Shown here piece after piece: positions 32,916-40,561 of a stretch of DNA of 64,000 nt; within the stretch, counting starts at the first letter, position 1; every line of letters starts with the position of its first letter. Made by a program: the position numbers and the translations under genes. Origin of the DNA: RPQJ01 sp046347155 (lineage in GTDB: Bacteria; Pseudomonadota; Gammaproteobacteria; Steroidobacterales; Steroidobacteraceae); assembly GCA_046347155.1 (NCBI GenBank), contig JAXMGT010000001.1, forward strand, positions 124,001 to 188,000. Reading direction: 5' to 3'. The notes under the pieces are model-generated. The model worked only from the letters and a program-made list of their open reading frames with translations. It was not told the DNA's origin and did not search any database.

Positions 32916-34460
32916 ATGACGGGTCAGGTTATCAACACCAACGTTTCATCGCTCACGGCGCAGCGCAACCTCTCGACCTCGCAGAGCTCGCTGTCCCAGG
33001 CGCTGCAGCGGCTGTCCTCGGGCCTGCGCATCAACAGCGCCAAGGACGACGCGGCCGGCCTCGCCATTTCCGAGCGCTTCACGACGCAGATCCGCGGCCT
33101 CAACCAGGCCGTGCGCAATGCGAACGACGGCATCTCGCTCGCGCAGACCGCCGAGTCGGCGCTCGCCGAGGTGACCAACAACCTGCAGCGCATCCGCGAG
33201 CTGGCGGTGCAGGCCGCCAACGCGACGAACTCCTCGTCCGACCGCTCCGCCCTCGACGCCGAGGTGCAGCAGCGGCTCGCCGAGATCGAGCGCATCGCGA
33301 CGCAGACGTCGTTCAACGGCCAGAAGGTGCTCGACGGCACGTTCGGCACCGCGACCTTCCAGGTCGGTGCCAACGTCGGCGAGACGATCGGCCTCAACCT
33401 GTCGACGAGCGTCCGCACGACCGCGATCGGCAAGACCGCCGACTACGTGGGCGGCGCGGCCTACTCGTCGAGCCTCGCGATCGGGCAGCAGGGCGCCGGC
33501 GTCGACACGACCGCGCTGAGCGCGGGCGACATCACGATCACGGTCGGCGGCGGCCAGGTGCAGTCGGTCGGCGCCGCCGTCGCGGGCAGCGCGACGGGCC
33601 AGACCACCGCGAGCGCCTACGCGAAGGCCCAGGCGATCAACGCCTCCGGCATCTCGGGCGTCACCGCGCAGGCCGACACGACGGTCCAGTTCAACCTCGG
33701 CACGACGGCGGTCGCGGCCACCGAAACGGACTACGACCTGTCGATCAACGGCGTGGCGATCTACACGAGCTACAACGGCACCGTGAACGGCGCCGTGACC
33801 GCCGACCAGATGGTCGCGGCGATCAACGCCAACTCGGCGACGACCGGTGTCACCGCGTCGTACGACTCGAGCAGCACGCGCGTCACGCTCACCGCCTCGG
33901 ACGGCCGCAACATCCAGGTGGTCCAGGGCAGCACGACGAACGGCAACGACGGCTCGGCGCAGGGCATGGGGGCGGCCGAGGGCACGAACAACAGCTCGAA
34001 CACCGCGACGCTTGCCAACGCGGCCGGCGCCTCGACGACGGCGACCTACGTCGGCAGCATCCGGCTGAGCTCGGCCTCGTCGATCACGGTCGGCGGCACC
34101 GCGGCGCGCATCGGCTTCGCGGCCGCCGCGTATTCGCTCGGCAACTCGGCGCTCAACTCGACGTCGGTCACGACGGTGTCGAACGCGAACACGACGATCG
34201 GTCGCGTGGACGCGGCGCTCACGGCGGTGAACGGACTGCGCAGCAACTTCGGCGCCATCCAGAACCGCTTCGAGTCGACGATCGCGAACCTGACGGCGGT
34301 CAGCGAGAACCTCACGGCCTCGCGCAGCCGCATCCAGGACGCGGACTTCGCCGCCGAGACGGCCGCGCTGACCCGTGCACAGATCCTGCAGCAGGCGGGC
34401 GTGGCGATTCTCGCCCAGGCCAATGCCCTGCCGCAGAACGTGCTGGGGCTGCTCAAGTAA
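32916..34460 (+). CDS. fliC: flagellin FliC
   Basis: 514-residue filament subunit. The N-terminal D0/D1 region (NTNVSSLTAQRNLSTSQSSL, LSSGLRINSAKDDAAGLAIS) and the C-terminal region (ANLTAVSENLTASRSRIQDA, QANALPQNVLGLLK) are strongly conserved. The central part (about 180-400) is a Thr/Ser/Ala/Gly-rich surface domain typical of variable flagellin D2/D3. It is the only flagellin gene in the window. FliS is its chaperone. Confidence 0.97.
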   Translation: MTGQVINTNVSSLTAQRNLSTSQSSLSQALQRLSSGLRINSAKDDAAGLAISERFTTQIRGLNQAVRNANDGISLAQTAESALAEVTNNLQRIRELAVQAANATNSSSDRSALDAEVQQRLAEIERIATQTSFNGQKVLDGTFGTATFQVGANVGETIGLNLSTSVRTTAIGKTADYVGGAAYSSSLAIGQQGAGVDTTALSAGDITITVGGGQVQSVGAAVAGSATGQTTASAYAKAQAINASGISGVTAQADTTVQFNLGTTAVAATETDYDLSINGVAIYTSYNGTVNGAVTADQMVAAINANSATTGVTASYDSSSTRVTLTASDGRNIQVVQGSTTNGNDGSAQGMGAAEGTNNSSNTATLANAAGASTTATYVGSIRLSSASSITVGGTAARIGFAAAAYSLGNSALNSTSVTTVSNANTTIGRVDAALTAVNGLRSNFGAIQNRFESTIANLTAVSENLTASRSRIQDADFAAETAALTRAQILQQAGVAILAQANALPQNVLGLLK

Positions 34461-34469
34461 CGGGCCCAC

Positions 34470-34501
34470 GCGGGCCCGCGCTGGAGTCGGCGCGGGCCCG
34501 C
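34470..34501 (+). terminator. strong hairpin after fliC
   Basis: GCGGGCCCGCGC (34470-34481) and GCGCGGGCCCGC (34490-34501) form a perfect 12-bp all-GC stem with an 8-nt loop, 9 nt after the fliC stop. There is no U run. It probably stabilises or ends the abundant fliC mRNA. Confidence 0.65.
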
Positions 34502-34542
34502 AGCGGCCTTCCGGGCCTTCCGCCCCCGGGTAACCGTCGGAC

Positions 34543-34911
34543 ATGGCCATCAGCGTACCGAGCGTCGTGCATCCGCCACGGACCGTCGGCCCGCCGACGG
34601 CGCCCGGGGGCGGCACCCGCTGGCCGGCGGGCGGCGATGCGCCGCCGCGCGAGGCGGCCGCGCCGGCCCCGGAACCCGCGCCGCCGGTGGTCGATCCGCA
34701 GGCCGCGGTCGAGCGCATCAACGCCTACATGCAGCAGAACCAGCGTTCGCTGCGGTTCCGGGTCGACGAATCGAGCGGACGCACGATCATCACCGTCGTG
34801 AACCCGGAGACGCAGGAAGTCGTTCGGGAGATCCCGCCCGAGGACCTGCTCGCGCTCGGGCGCTGGATCGACCAGGCAACCCGGGGACTGCTGCTGCGGG
34901 CACGCGCGTGA
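34543..34911 (+). CDS. flaG: FlaG family protein
   Basis: 122 residues. The Pro/Ala-rich N-terminal half precedes a FlaG domain with RINAYMQQNQRSLRFRVDES, ITVVNPETQEVVREIPPEDL and LGRWI. FlaG proteins in polar flagellates affect filament length and are usually encoded between fliC and fliD, as here. Confidence 0.92.
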   Translation: MAISVPSVVHPPRTVGPPTAPGGGTRWPAGGDAPPREAAAPAPEPAPPVVDPQAAVERINAYMQQNQRSLRFRVDESSGRTIITVVNPETQEVVREIPPEDLLALGRWIDQATRGLLLRARA

Positions 34912-34913
34912 CC

Positions 34914-34930
34914 CGGCACGGTTCTTGCTT
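34914..34930 (+). promoter_or_regulatory. sigma-54 promoter of fliD
   Basis: CGGCACGGTTCTTGCTT has GG (34915-34916) and GC (34927-34928) at the correct spacing. It overlaps the flaG stop codon; the predicted start near 34940 lies 41 nt before the fliD ATG. Confidence 0.85.
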
Positions 34931-34980
34931 CGGATTCGGGCGCCGCCACGGCTGACGGCGGCGCCGATCGGACGAACGAC

Positions 34981-36375
34981 ATGGCCAGCATCACCTCGAC
35001 GGGCATCGGTTCCGGACTCGACATCTCGAGCCTGGTGCAGAACCTCGTGAACGCCGAGGGCAGCGCCAAGTCGACCCAGCTGAACAAGCGCGAGGCCGCG
35101 TTCCAGGCCAAGCTCTCGGCGTACGGCAGCTTCCGGGCCGCCGTCGACAAGCTGCGCAGCGCGCTCGGGCCGATGCAGAGCGAGGACGGCTTCGCGGCCC
35201 GCACGGCGGCCTCCGGCAGCCCGGACGTGTTCACGGCCACCGCGACCAGCACGGCCGCCGCCGGCAGCTTCGACGTCGAGGTCGAGCGGCTCGCGACCGC
35301 GCAGAAGCTGCGCTCGGCGCCGGTGGCGACGCCCGCGACCGCGATCGGCACCGGAACGCTCGTCGTGACCGTCGGCGGCAGGTCGCTCACGCTCACGATC
35401 GACTCGACGAACGGCACGCTCGCCGGCATCCGCGACGCGATCAACGGGGCCGCGGGGAACCCCGGGGTCACCGCGACGATCGTCGGCGGGGCGGGCGGCG
35501 CGCAACTCGTGCTCACCTCGAAGTCGACCGGCGTGGCGGGTGCGATCACCGTGACGCAGAGCGGCGGCGACGGCGGCCTCTCCGCACTTGCCTATACGGC
35601 CGGCGCCTCGACGAACGGACTCACCGAGGTCACGGCCGCCACCGACGCGAGGATGCTCGTCGACGGTGTCGCCGTGACGAGTGCGTCGAACACGTTCGCC
35701 GGCGTGATCGACGGCGTGACGCTGGTGGCGAAGTCCACGTCGGCGCCCGGCGAGACCGCGAGCCTCGTGATCGCGGCCGACGCCGACGCGGTGAAGTCCC
35801 GGATCGGCGCGTTCGTCTCGGCGTACAACGCGCTGGTGCAGAGCATGCGCTCGCTCACGAGCTACGACGCGAAGACCGGCACGGCCGGCGCGCTGCTCGG
35901 GGACAGCACCTACCGCGATTTCAGCGAGTCCGTGCGGCGCCTGCTCTCCGAACCCATGCGGCTCGCCGACGGCCGGTCCACGACACTGGCCGAGCTCGGG
36001 ATCACCCGGTCGCTCGACGGGACGCTCGGGATCTCCGACACGCGGCTCACGGCCGCGCTCTCGACCGGCTTCGACGACGTGAGCAGGATGCTCGCCGACG
36101 CGGACCGGGGCCTCGGCACCCGGCTCGACGCGCTGCTCGAGCGCTACGTCGCCACCGGCGGCGCGATCGACGTGCGCACGCGCGGGCTGCAGGCCAGCAT
36201 CGACGGGATCGGCGAGCAACGCACCGCGCTGCAGGAGCGGCTCGCCGCGTACGAGACGCGGCTCCGCGCGCAGTTCAACGCGCTCGACAGCCTGGTCTCG
36301 AGGCTGCGCAGCACCGGCGACTTCCTGACGCAGCAGCTGTCGGCAATTTCCGCGTCGACGAAGGCGAACCCGTGA
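34981..36375 (+). CDS. fliD: flagellar filament cap protein FliD (HAP2)
   Basis: 464-residue cap protein that folds flagellin at the filament tip. The N-terminal STGIGSGLDISSLVQNLVNA block, the central FliD repeat with LTIDSTNGTLAGIRDAING, and the C-terminal coiled-coil (LQERLAAYETRLRAQFNALD) are typical. It heads the sigma-54-driven fliD-fliS-fliT-PilZ unit. Confidence 0.96.
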   Translation: MASITSTGIGSGLDISSLVQNLVNAEGSAKSTQLNKREAAFQAKLSAYGSFRAAVDKLRSALGPMQSEDGFAARTAASGSPDVFTATATSTAAAGSFDVEVERLATAQKLRSAPVATPATAIGTGTLVVTVGGRSLTLTIDSTNGTLAGIRDAINGAAGNPGVTATIVGGAGGAQLVLTSKSTGVAGAITVTQSGGDGGLSALAYTAGASTNGLTEVTAATDARMLVDGVAVTSASNTFAGVIDGVTLVAKSTSAPGETASLVIAADADAVKSRIGAFVSAYNALVQSMRSLTSYDAKTGTAGALLGDSTYRDFSESVRRLLSEPMRLADGRSTTLAELGITRSLDGTLGISDTRLTAALSTGFDDVSRMLADADRGLGTRLDALLERYVATGGAIDVRTRGLQASIDGIGEQRTALQERLAAYETRLRAQFNALDSLVSRLRSTGDFLTQQLSAISASTKANP

Positions 36376-36782
36376 GCGCGGCGGGCACCTACGCGGGACG
36401 GTCGGCCGGGATCGCCGCCTACCGCGATGCGCACGTCGGCAGCGCGCACGGCGCGAGCCCGCATGCGGTGGTGGCCATGCTGCTCGACGGTGCGATTGCA
36501 CGCCTGGCCGCGGCGCGCGGTCACGTCGAGCGGGGCGAGGTCCCGGCGAAAGCCGAGGCACTCAGCCGGGCACTCGCGATCGTCGAGGCGCTCCGGCTGG
36601 CGCTCGACCACGGCCGCGGCGGCGAGATCGCGCACAACCTCGAGGCGCTGTACGAATACGTGTCGCTCAGGATCACCGAGGGCAACCTGAACAATTCGAC
36701 GCGGGCGCTCGACGAGGCTGCGGCGCTGCTCGGCGAAGTGCGCTCGGCGTGGAGTGCGGTCGCTCCCGGAGCCGGCGGGTGA
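36372..36782 (+). CDS. fliS: flagellin export chaperone FliS
   Basis: 136-residue four-helix chaperone for FliC. The N-terminal SPHAVVAMLLDGAIARLAAA and NLEALYEYVSLRITEGNLNN are conserved. The gene is coupled to fliD by a GTGA overlap: its GTG is at 36372 and the fliD stop at 36373-36375. Confidence 0.94.
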   Translation: MSAAGTYAGRSAGIAAYRDAHVGSAHGASPHAVVAMLLDGAIARLAAARGHVERGEVPAKAEALSRALAIVEALRLALDHGRGGEIAHNLEALYEYVSLRITEGNLNNSTRALDEAAALLGEVRSAWSAVAPGAGG

Positions 36783-37090
36783 GCGGCGACGACATCGACC
36801 GCGCGTACGGTGCGCTCGAGGCGATCACCCGCGATCTCGAGCGGGCGCTCGAGGCGTTCGAGTGCGAGTCGGCGCTCGCGATCCAGGACGAGCTGCGCGT
36901 GCGTATCGACGAGTTCGTCCGCTCCGGCGGCGGCCTGCGGCGCGACCTGCTCGAGTCGCTCGAGGCCGCCAACGCGCGGGTCACCGCGCGAGCGGAGAAG
37001 GTGCGGGCCGAGGTGCTGCAGGCGCTCGTCGAACTCGGCCAGCGCCGGCGCGCGGTCGATCGATACGCGGCCGACGCGGGGCGGGACTGA
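36779..37090 (+). CDS. FliT-like flagellar protein
   Basis: 103-residue, largely helical and charged protein with the heptad-like segment DIDRAYGALEAITRDLERAL. Position after fliS, size and composition match FliT-type chaperones of FliD, but sequence signatures are weak. The GTG start at 36779 overlaps the fliS stop. Confidence 0.7.
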   Translation: MSGDDIDRAYGALEAITRDLERALEAFECESALAIQDELRVRIDEFVRSGGGLRRDLLESLEAANARVTARAEKVRAEVLQALVELGQRRRAVDRYAADAGRD

Positions 37091-37093
37091 CCG

Positions 37094-37648
37094 ATGAGCA
37101 CGACGTCGATCGAGCCGAGCGTCCTCTGCCGGCACGACCTGCTGCCGGTCGAGGTCGTCGCGATCGAGGCGCCCGGGCCCGGCGCGCTGCAGCGCTGGAA
37201 TTCCGACGACCTCGAACTGCTGCACGTGATCGCGGCCTGCGAGGAATCGGCGCGGGACGTGCGCGAGGAACACGGCCCGGTCGCCGCGGAACTCGCGCGC
37301 ATCGACGCGCGGCTGAGGCTCGCGCTGCGCCTGCTTGGCCGGCTCGCGGCGCCGGCACTGCCGCCGGCGCGGGAGGTGAGCCTCGGCACCGGGCGGCTCG
37401 AGTGGCGCAGCGACGGACCGGGCGGGCTCGACGACTGGGTGCTCGCGAGCGTGTGGCTGTCGCCCCAGGTCCCGGAGCCGCTCAGGCTGCCCGGGCGCCG
37501 GGTGGCCGCGTCGGACGCGACCGGCGGCTGGGCCGCGCTGCGCTACGAAGGCCTCGCCGGACCCGTCGAGGATGCGCTCGCGAAGCACGTTTTCCTGCAT
37601 CATCGCCGGTCCGTGGCGCTGGCCCGGCCGGCCCAGGACGGCCGTTGA
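37094..37648 (+). CDS. PilZ-like protein encoded between fliT and fleQ
   Basis: 184 residues. A helical N-terminal half with LELLHVIAACEESARDVREE is followed by a beta-rich C-terminal half starting VSLGTGRLEW and ending EDALAKHVFLHHRRSVALAR. This resembles the PilZ-type proteins found in the same position, before fleQ, in xanthomonads and pseudomonads. The canonical c-di-GMP motif RxxxR...DxSxxG is not evident, so it may be an atypical PilZ that does not bind the nucleotide. It lies 3 nt after the FliT-like gene. Confidence 0.65.
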   Translation: MSTTSIEPSVLCRHDLLPVEVVAIEAPGPGALQRWNSDDLELLHVIAACEESARDVREEHGPVAAELARIDARLRLALRLLGRLAAPALPPAREVSLGTGRLEWRSDGPGGLDDWVLASVWLSPQVPEPLRLPGRRVAASDATGGWAALRYEGLAGPVEDALAKHVFLHHRRSVALARPAQDGR

Positions 37649-37659
37649 GCCCCGGACGA

Positions 37660-37678
37660 CCCCCACCAAATGTGGGGG
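37660..37678 (+). terminator. hairpin after the PilZ-like gene
   Basis: CCCCCAC (37660-37666) and GTGGGGG (37672-37678) pair perfectly around CAAAT, 11 nt after the stop codon. No U tract follows. It separates the fliD unit from fleQ. Confidence 0.5.
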
Positions 37679-37717
37679 GACACGGGGGCACGATCTACCA
37701 TAGGTTGTGAATCATGC

Positions 37718-37774
37718 TTGCGTTAAGTTAAAACACACATGTAAAGTACTGACCGTGTGGTCTAATCGGACCAC
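37718..37774 (+). promoter_or_regulatory. A/T-rich fleQ promoter region with an 18-bp palindrome
   Basis: Between the PilZ-like gene and fleQ, base composition drops to about half A+T. A sigma-70-like pair is TTGCGT (37718-37723) and TAAAGT (37742-37747) with an 18-nt spacer. GTGGTC-TAATCG-GACCAC (37757-37774) is a perfect inverted repeat placed near or just after the predicted start, where a repressor could act. No sigma-54 element is present, as expected for a master regulator. Confidence 0.45.
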
Positions 37775-37849
37775 GTAATGTGCAAGAGGACCAGCGACTG
37801 CGACCATCCCGGCCGCATCCGTAAGGCCCCAAGGGGAACCCGACGAACG

Positions 37850-39259
37850 ATGAACGCCACCACGATTGCCGTATTCGAGGAAGAAACCTCTCGTGTCGGT
37901 CACTGGTGCGCCGTTCTGGAATTCCTGGGCTATCACGCGGATGTCGTGACGCCCGAGCGGGCCGCCGACATCGACCCGGCGCGCCCCCCCGAGTGGCTCG
38001 CGATACTGACCGGGCGACTGACCCGGGACAGCGTGCTCGGGCGCACGCTCGATGCGCTGGTGGCGCGGCGCGCGGACCTGCCGCTGGTCCTGTGCGACGA
38101 ACCGGCCGGCTGGGGTGACCTCGCCGCGACGGCCGAACTCGCCGGGATACCGACCTGGCGGATCGACCGGCTGATCGGTTACCGGCAGCTCGCCGACATC
38201 CTGCAGCGCGCACGCCTGCACCGGATCGCGAACCGGCGCGGCGCGCTCCTCTCGAGCTACGAGTCGGGCGGGCAGTCTGCGGCGATCGCGCGGGTGCGCA
38301 GGCTCGTCGAGCAGGTGGCGCCGTACGACACGACGGTGCTGATCACCGGCGAATCGGGCACCGGCAAGGAACGCGTCGCGCGGCGGCTCCACGAACTCTC
38401 GCCGCGCGCCTCGCGCGCATTCGTCCCGGTCAACTGCAGCGCGATCCCGACCGAGCTGCTCGAGAGCGAGCTGTTCGGCCACGAGAAGGGTGCGTTCACC
38501 GGCGCGATACAGGCGCGCGTCGGCCGCTTCGAGATGGCCGCCGGCGGCACGATCTTCCTCGACGAAATCGGCGACATGAGCCTGCCGATGCAGGTGAAGC
38601 TGCTGCGGGTGCTGCAGGAGCGCACGTACGAGCGCGTGGGCAGCAGCAGCGTGCGCACGAGCAACGTGCGCGTGGTCGCCGCGACGCACCGCAACCTCGA
38701 GCAGCTGATCGAGCAGGGCCAGTTCCGCGAGGATCTGTACTACCGGCTCAACGTGTTCCCGATCGAAGTGCCGGCGCTGCGCGAGCGGATCGAGGACCTG
38801 CCCGAGCTCGTGAGCGCGCTGTCCGTCGAGGTCGCCCGCAACCGCGGCGTCGACGTGAGGTTCGCGCCGGATGCCGTGCGGGCGCTCGCCCAGCATCGCT
38901 GGCCGGGCAACGTGCGCGAGCTCGCGAACCTGGTCGAGCGCGTCGCCGTGCTCTGTCCGGACCGCCCGGTCGGCATCGCCGACCTGCCCGAGCGCTACCG
39001 TCCGTCGCAGCGGCCGGCGGCCGCGCCGGTGTTGCTGCAGGCGCTGCCGCCGGGCGGCCTCGCGCTGAAGGACTGCCTCGCCGAGGCCGAGATCCGGATG
39101 ATCCAGCTCGCGCTGCGCGAGGCGAACGGCACGATCGCGAAGGCGGCGCGGCTGCTCAAGCTGCAGCGCACGACGCTGGTCGAGAAGCTGCGCAAGTACC
39201 ACATCTCGCCCGAGTCGGTGAATCCCGACGATCCGGCGTACTCCCCGACGGGAAATTGA
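37850..39259 (+). CDS. fleQ: flagellar master regulator FleQ (sigma-54-interacting activator)
   Basis: 469 residues. An N-terminal FleQ-type receiver-like domain (1-120) lacks the acidic pocket and phospho-Asp. The AAA+ domain has Walker A GESGTGKE (167-174), the sigma-54 contact loop GAFTGA and Walker B GTIFLDEIGD. The Fis-type HTH is AKAARLLKLQRTTLVEKLRK. It should activate the sigma-54 flagellar promoters. The LFRS motif that binds c-di-GMP in Pseudomonas FleQ is not visible; the aligned stretch reads SSYESGGQSAAIARVR. The ATG at 37850 follows AAGGGGAA. Confidence 0.94.
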   Translation: MNATTIAVFEEETSRVGHWCAVLEFLGYHADVVTPERAADIDPARPPEWLAILTGRLTRDSVLGRTLDALVARRADLPLVLCDEPAGWGDLAATAELAGIPTWRIDRLIGYRQLADILQRARLHRIANRRGALLSSYESGGQSAAIARVRRLVEQVAPYDTTVLITGESGTGKERVARRLHELSPRASRAFVPVNCSAIPTELLESELFGHEKGAFTGAIQARVGRFEMAAGGTIFLDEIGDMSLPMQVKLLRVLQERTYERVGSSSVRTSNVRVVAATHRNLEQLIEQGQFREDLYYRLNVFPIEVPALRERIEDLPELVSALSVEVARNRGVDVRFAPDAVRALAQHRWPGNVRELANLVERVAVLCPDRPVGIADLPERYRPSQRPAAAPVLLQALPPGGLALKDCLAEAEIRMIQLALREANGTIAKAARLLKLQRTTLVEKLRKYHISPESVNPDDPAYSPTGN

Positions 39260-39345
39260 CGCCCGTCGGGCCGCGGGCGGCGCCGCACCGGCGCACGGCC
39301 CGCCGAACCGGCCGGAATCACGCGCCGTGGCGCCGCGATGCGGGT

Positions 39346-39362
39346 CGGCACGCAATTTGCTT
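39346..39362 (+). promoter_or_regulatory. sigma-54 promoter of fleSR
   Basis: CGGCACGCAATTTGCTT has GG (39347-39348) and GC (39359-39360) with exact spacing. The predicted start near 39372 is only about 5 nt before the fleS ATG at 39377. Confidence 0.82.
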
Positions 39363-39376
39363 GAGTGTGCTGCAGC

Positions 39377-40561
39377 ATGCTGCACGCGCACGACCTCGAA
39401 CCCGACCGCAGACCCGACACCGCCCGACTCGAGCAGGCGTTCGACACGTTCGCGCGCGCGTCGGCCGCGCTCGAGGGCACCTACCGTGCGCTCGAGGAGC
39501 GGGTCGCACGCCTCACCGAGGAACTCGCCGAGGCGAACGACGAGCAGGTCCGGCAGGCCGAGGAGAACACGCGGCTCTGCACGCGACTCGCGGAGCTGAT
39601 CGAGGCCCTCCCGGCCGGCGTCGTCGTCGTCGGTGCGGACGACCGCGTCGAGCAGGCCAACGCGACGGCCCTCGGGATGCTCGGCGGCCGCGGCCCGGGG
39701 CTCGACTGGACGACGCTCGCGCGCGCCGCGTTCGCGCTCCGCGAGGGCGAGGAGGCCGTGCTGCGCGATGGCCGGCGGCTCACGCTGACCGAGCGCGAAC
39801 TGCCCGCGGGCTCCGGCCGCGTCGTGCTGCTGGCCGACGATGGGGACGCACGAGCCGTGCGCGCGCTGCTCGAGCGGCACCGACGGCTTTCGACGGTCGG
39901 CGAGATGGCAGCGCGGATCGCGCACCAGGTGCGCACGCCGCTGTCGGCCGCGTTGCTCTACGCATCGCAGCTCGACGACGAGCGGCTCGAGCCCGGCGAG
40001 CGACGCCGCCTCGTCGCCCGCGCGGTGTCGCGCCTGCGGGACCTCGACCGCACCGTCCAGGAGATGCTCGCGCACGCCCGCGGCAGCGAGCCGTCCGCCG
40101 AACGCATCCGGCTCGGCGACGTCGTCGACACCGCGCTCGAGTCCGTCCAGCCCGAACTCGGCCCCGGGATCTCGGTCGCGGTCGATTGCCCCGACCGGGA
40201 GGCCACCGCGACCGGCAGTCGCACGGCGCTGGCCGGTGCGCTCGCGAACCTGGTCGCCAACGCGGCGCAGGCCGTCGGCGACACCGGCCGCATCGAGCTC
40301 CGCGCGTGCGCGACCGCGGGCGGCGGCATCACGTTCGACGTCGAGGATGACGGCCCCGGCATACCGGCCGACGCGCTCGAGAGCGTCTTCGAGCCGTTCC
40401 GGACGACGCGCCCCGGCGGCACCGGCCTCGGCCTCGCGATCGTGAGGTCGGTCGCCGAGGCGCACGGCGGCACGGCACGGGCCTCCGCCTCGCCGCTCGG
40501 CGGCGCCCGGGTGACGCTGACGATCCCGGCCCGCCGCGCGGGCGTCGAGGGGGCGGGCTGA
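39377..40561 (+). CDS. fleS: flagellar sensor histidine kinase FleS
   Basis: 394-residue soluble kinase with no membrane helix. There is an N-terminal coiled coil (EERVARLTEELAEANDEQVR), a PAS-like segment (GVVVVGADDRVEQANATAL), HisKA with IAHQVRTPLSA (His183 as phospho-acceptor) and a HATPase domain with NLVANAAQA and DDGPGIP, GGTGLGL. It phosphorylates FleR. The ATG at 39377 is used because the upstream in-frame ATG (39365) would precede the predicted transcript start. Its stop overlaps the fleR ATG. Confidence 0.93.
   Translation: MLHAHDLEPDRRPDTARLEQAFDTFARASAALEGTYRALEERVARLTEELAEANDEQVRQAEENTRLCTRLAELIEALPAGVVVVGADDRVEQANATALGMLGGRGPGLDWTTLARAAFALREGEEAVLRDGRRLTLTERELPAGSGRVVLLADDGDARAVRALLERHRRLSTVGEMAARIAHQVRTPLSAALLYASQLDDERLEPGERRRLVARAVSRLRDLDRTVQEMLAHARGSEPSAERIRLGDVVDTALESVQPELGPGISVAVDCPDREATATGSRTALAGALANLVANAAQAVGDTGRIELRACATAGGGITFDVEDDGPGIPADALESVFEPFRTTRPGGTGLGLAIVRSVAEAHGGTARASASPLGGARVTLTIPARRAGVEGAG

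Noticed and set aside
33520..34130. Thr/Ser/Gly-rich centre of fliC as tandem repeats
   Set aside because: Composition is repetitive but no repeat unit can be aligned; variable flagellin surface domains look like this.
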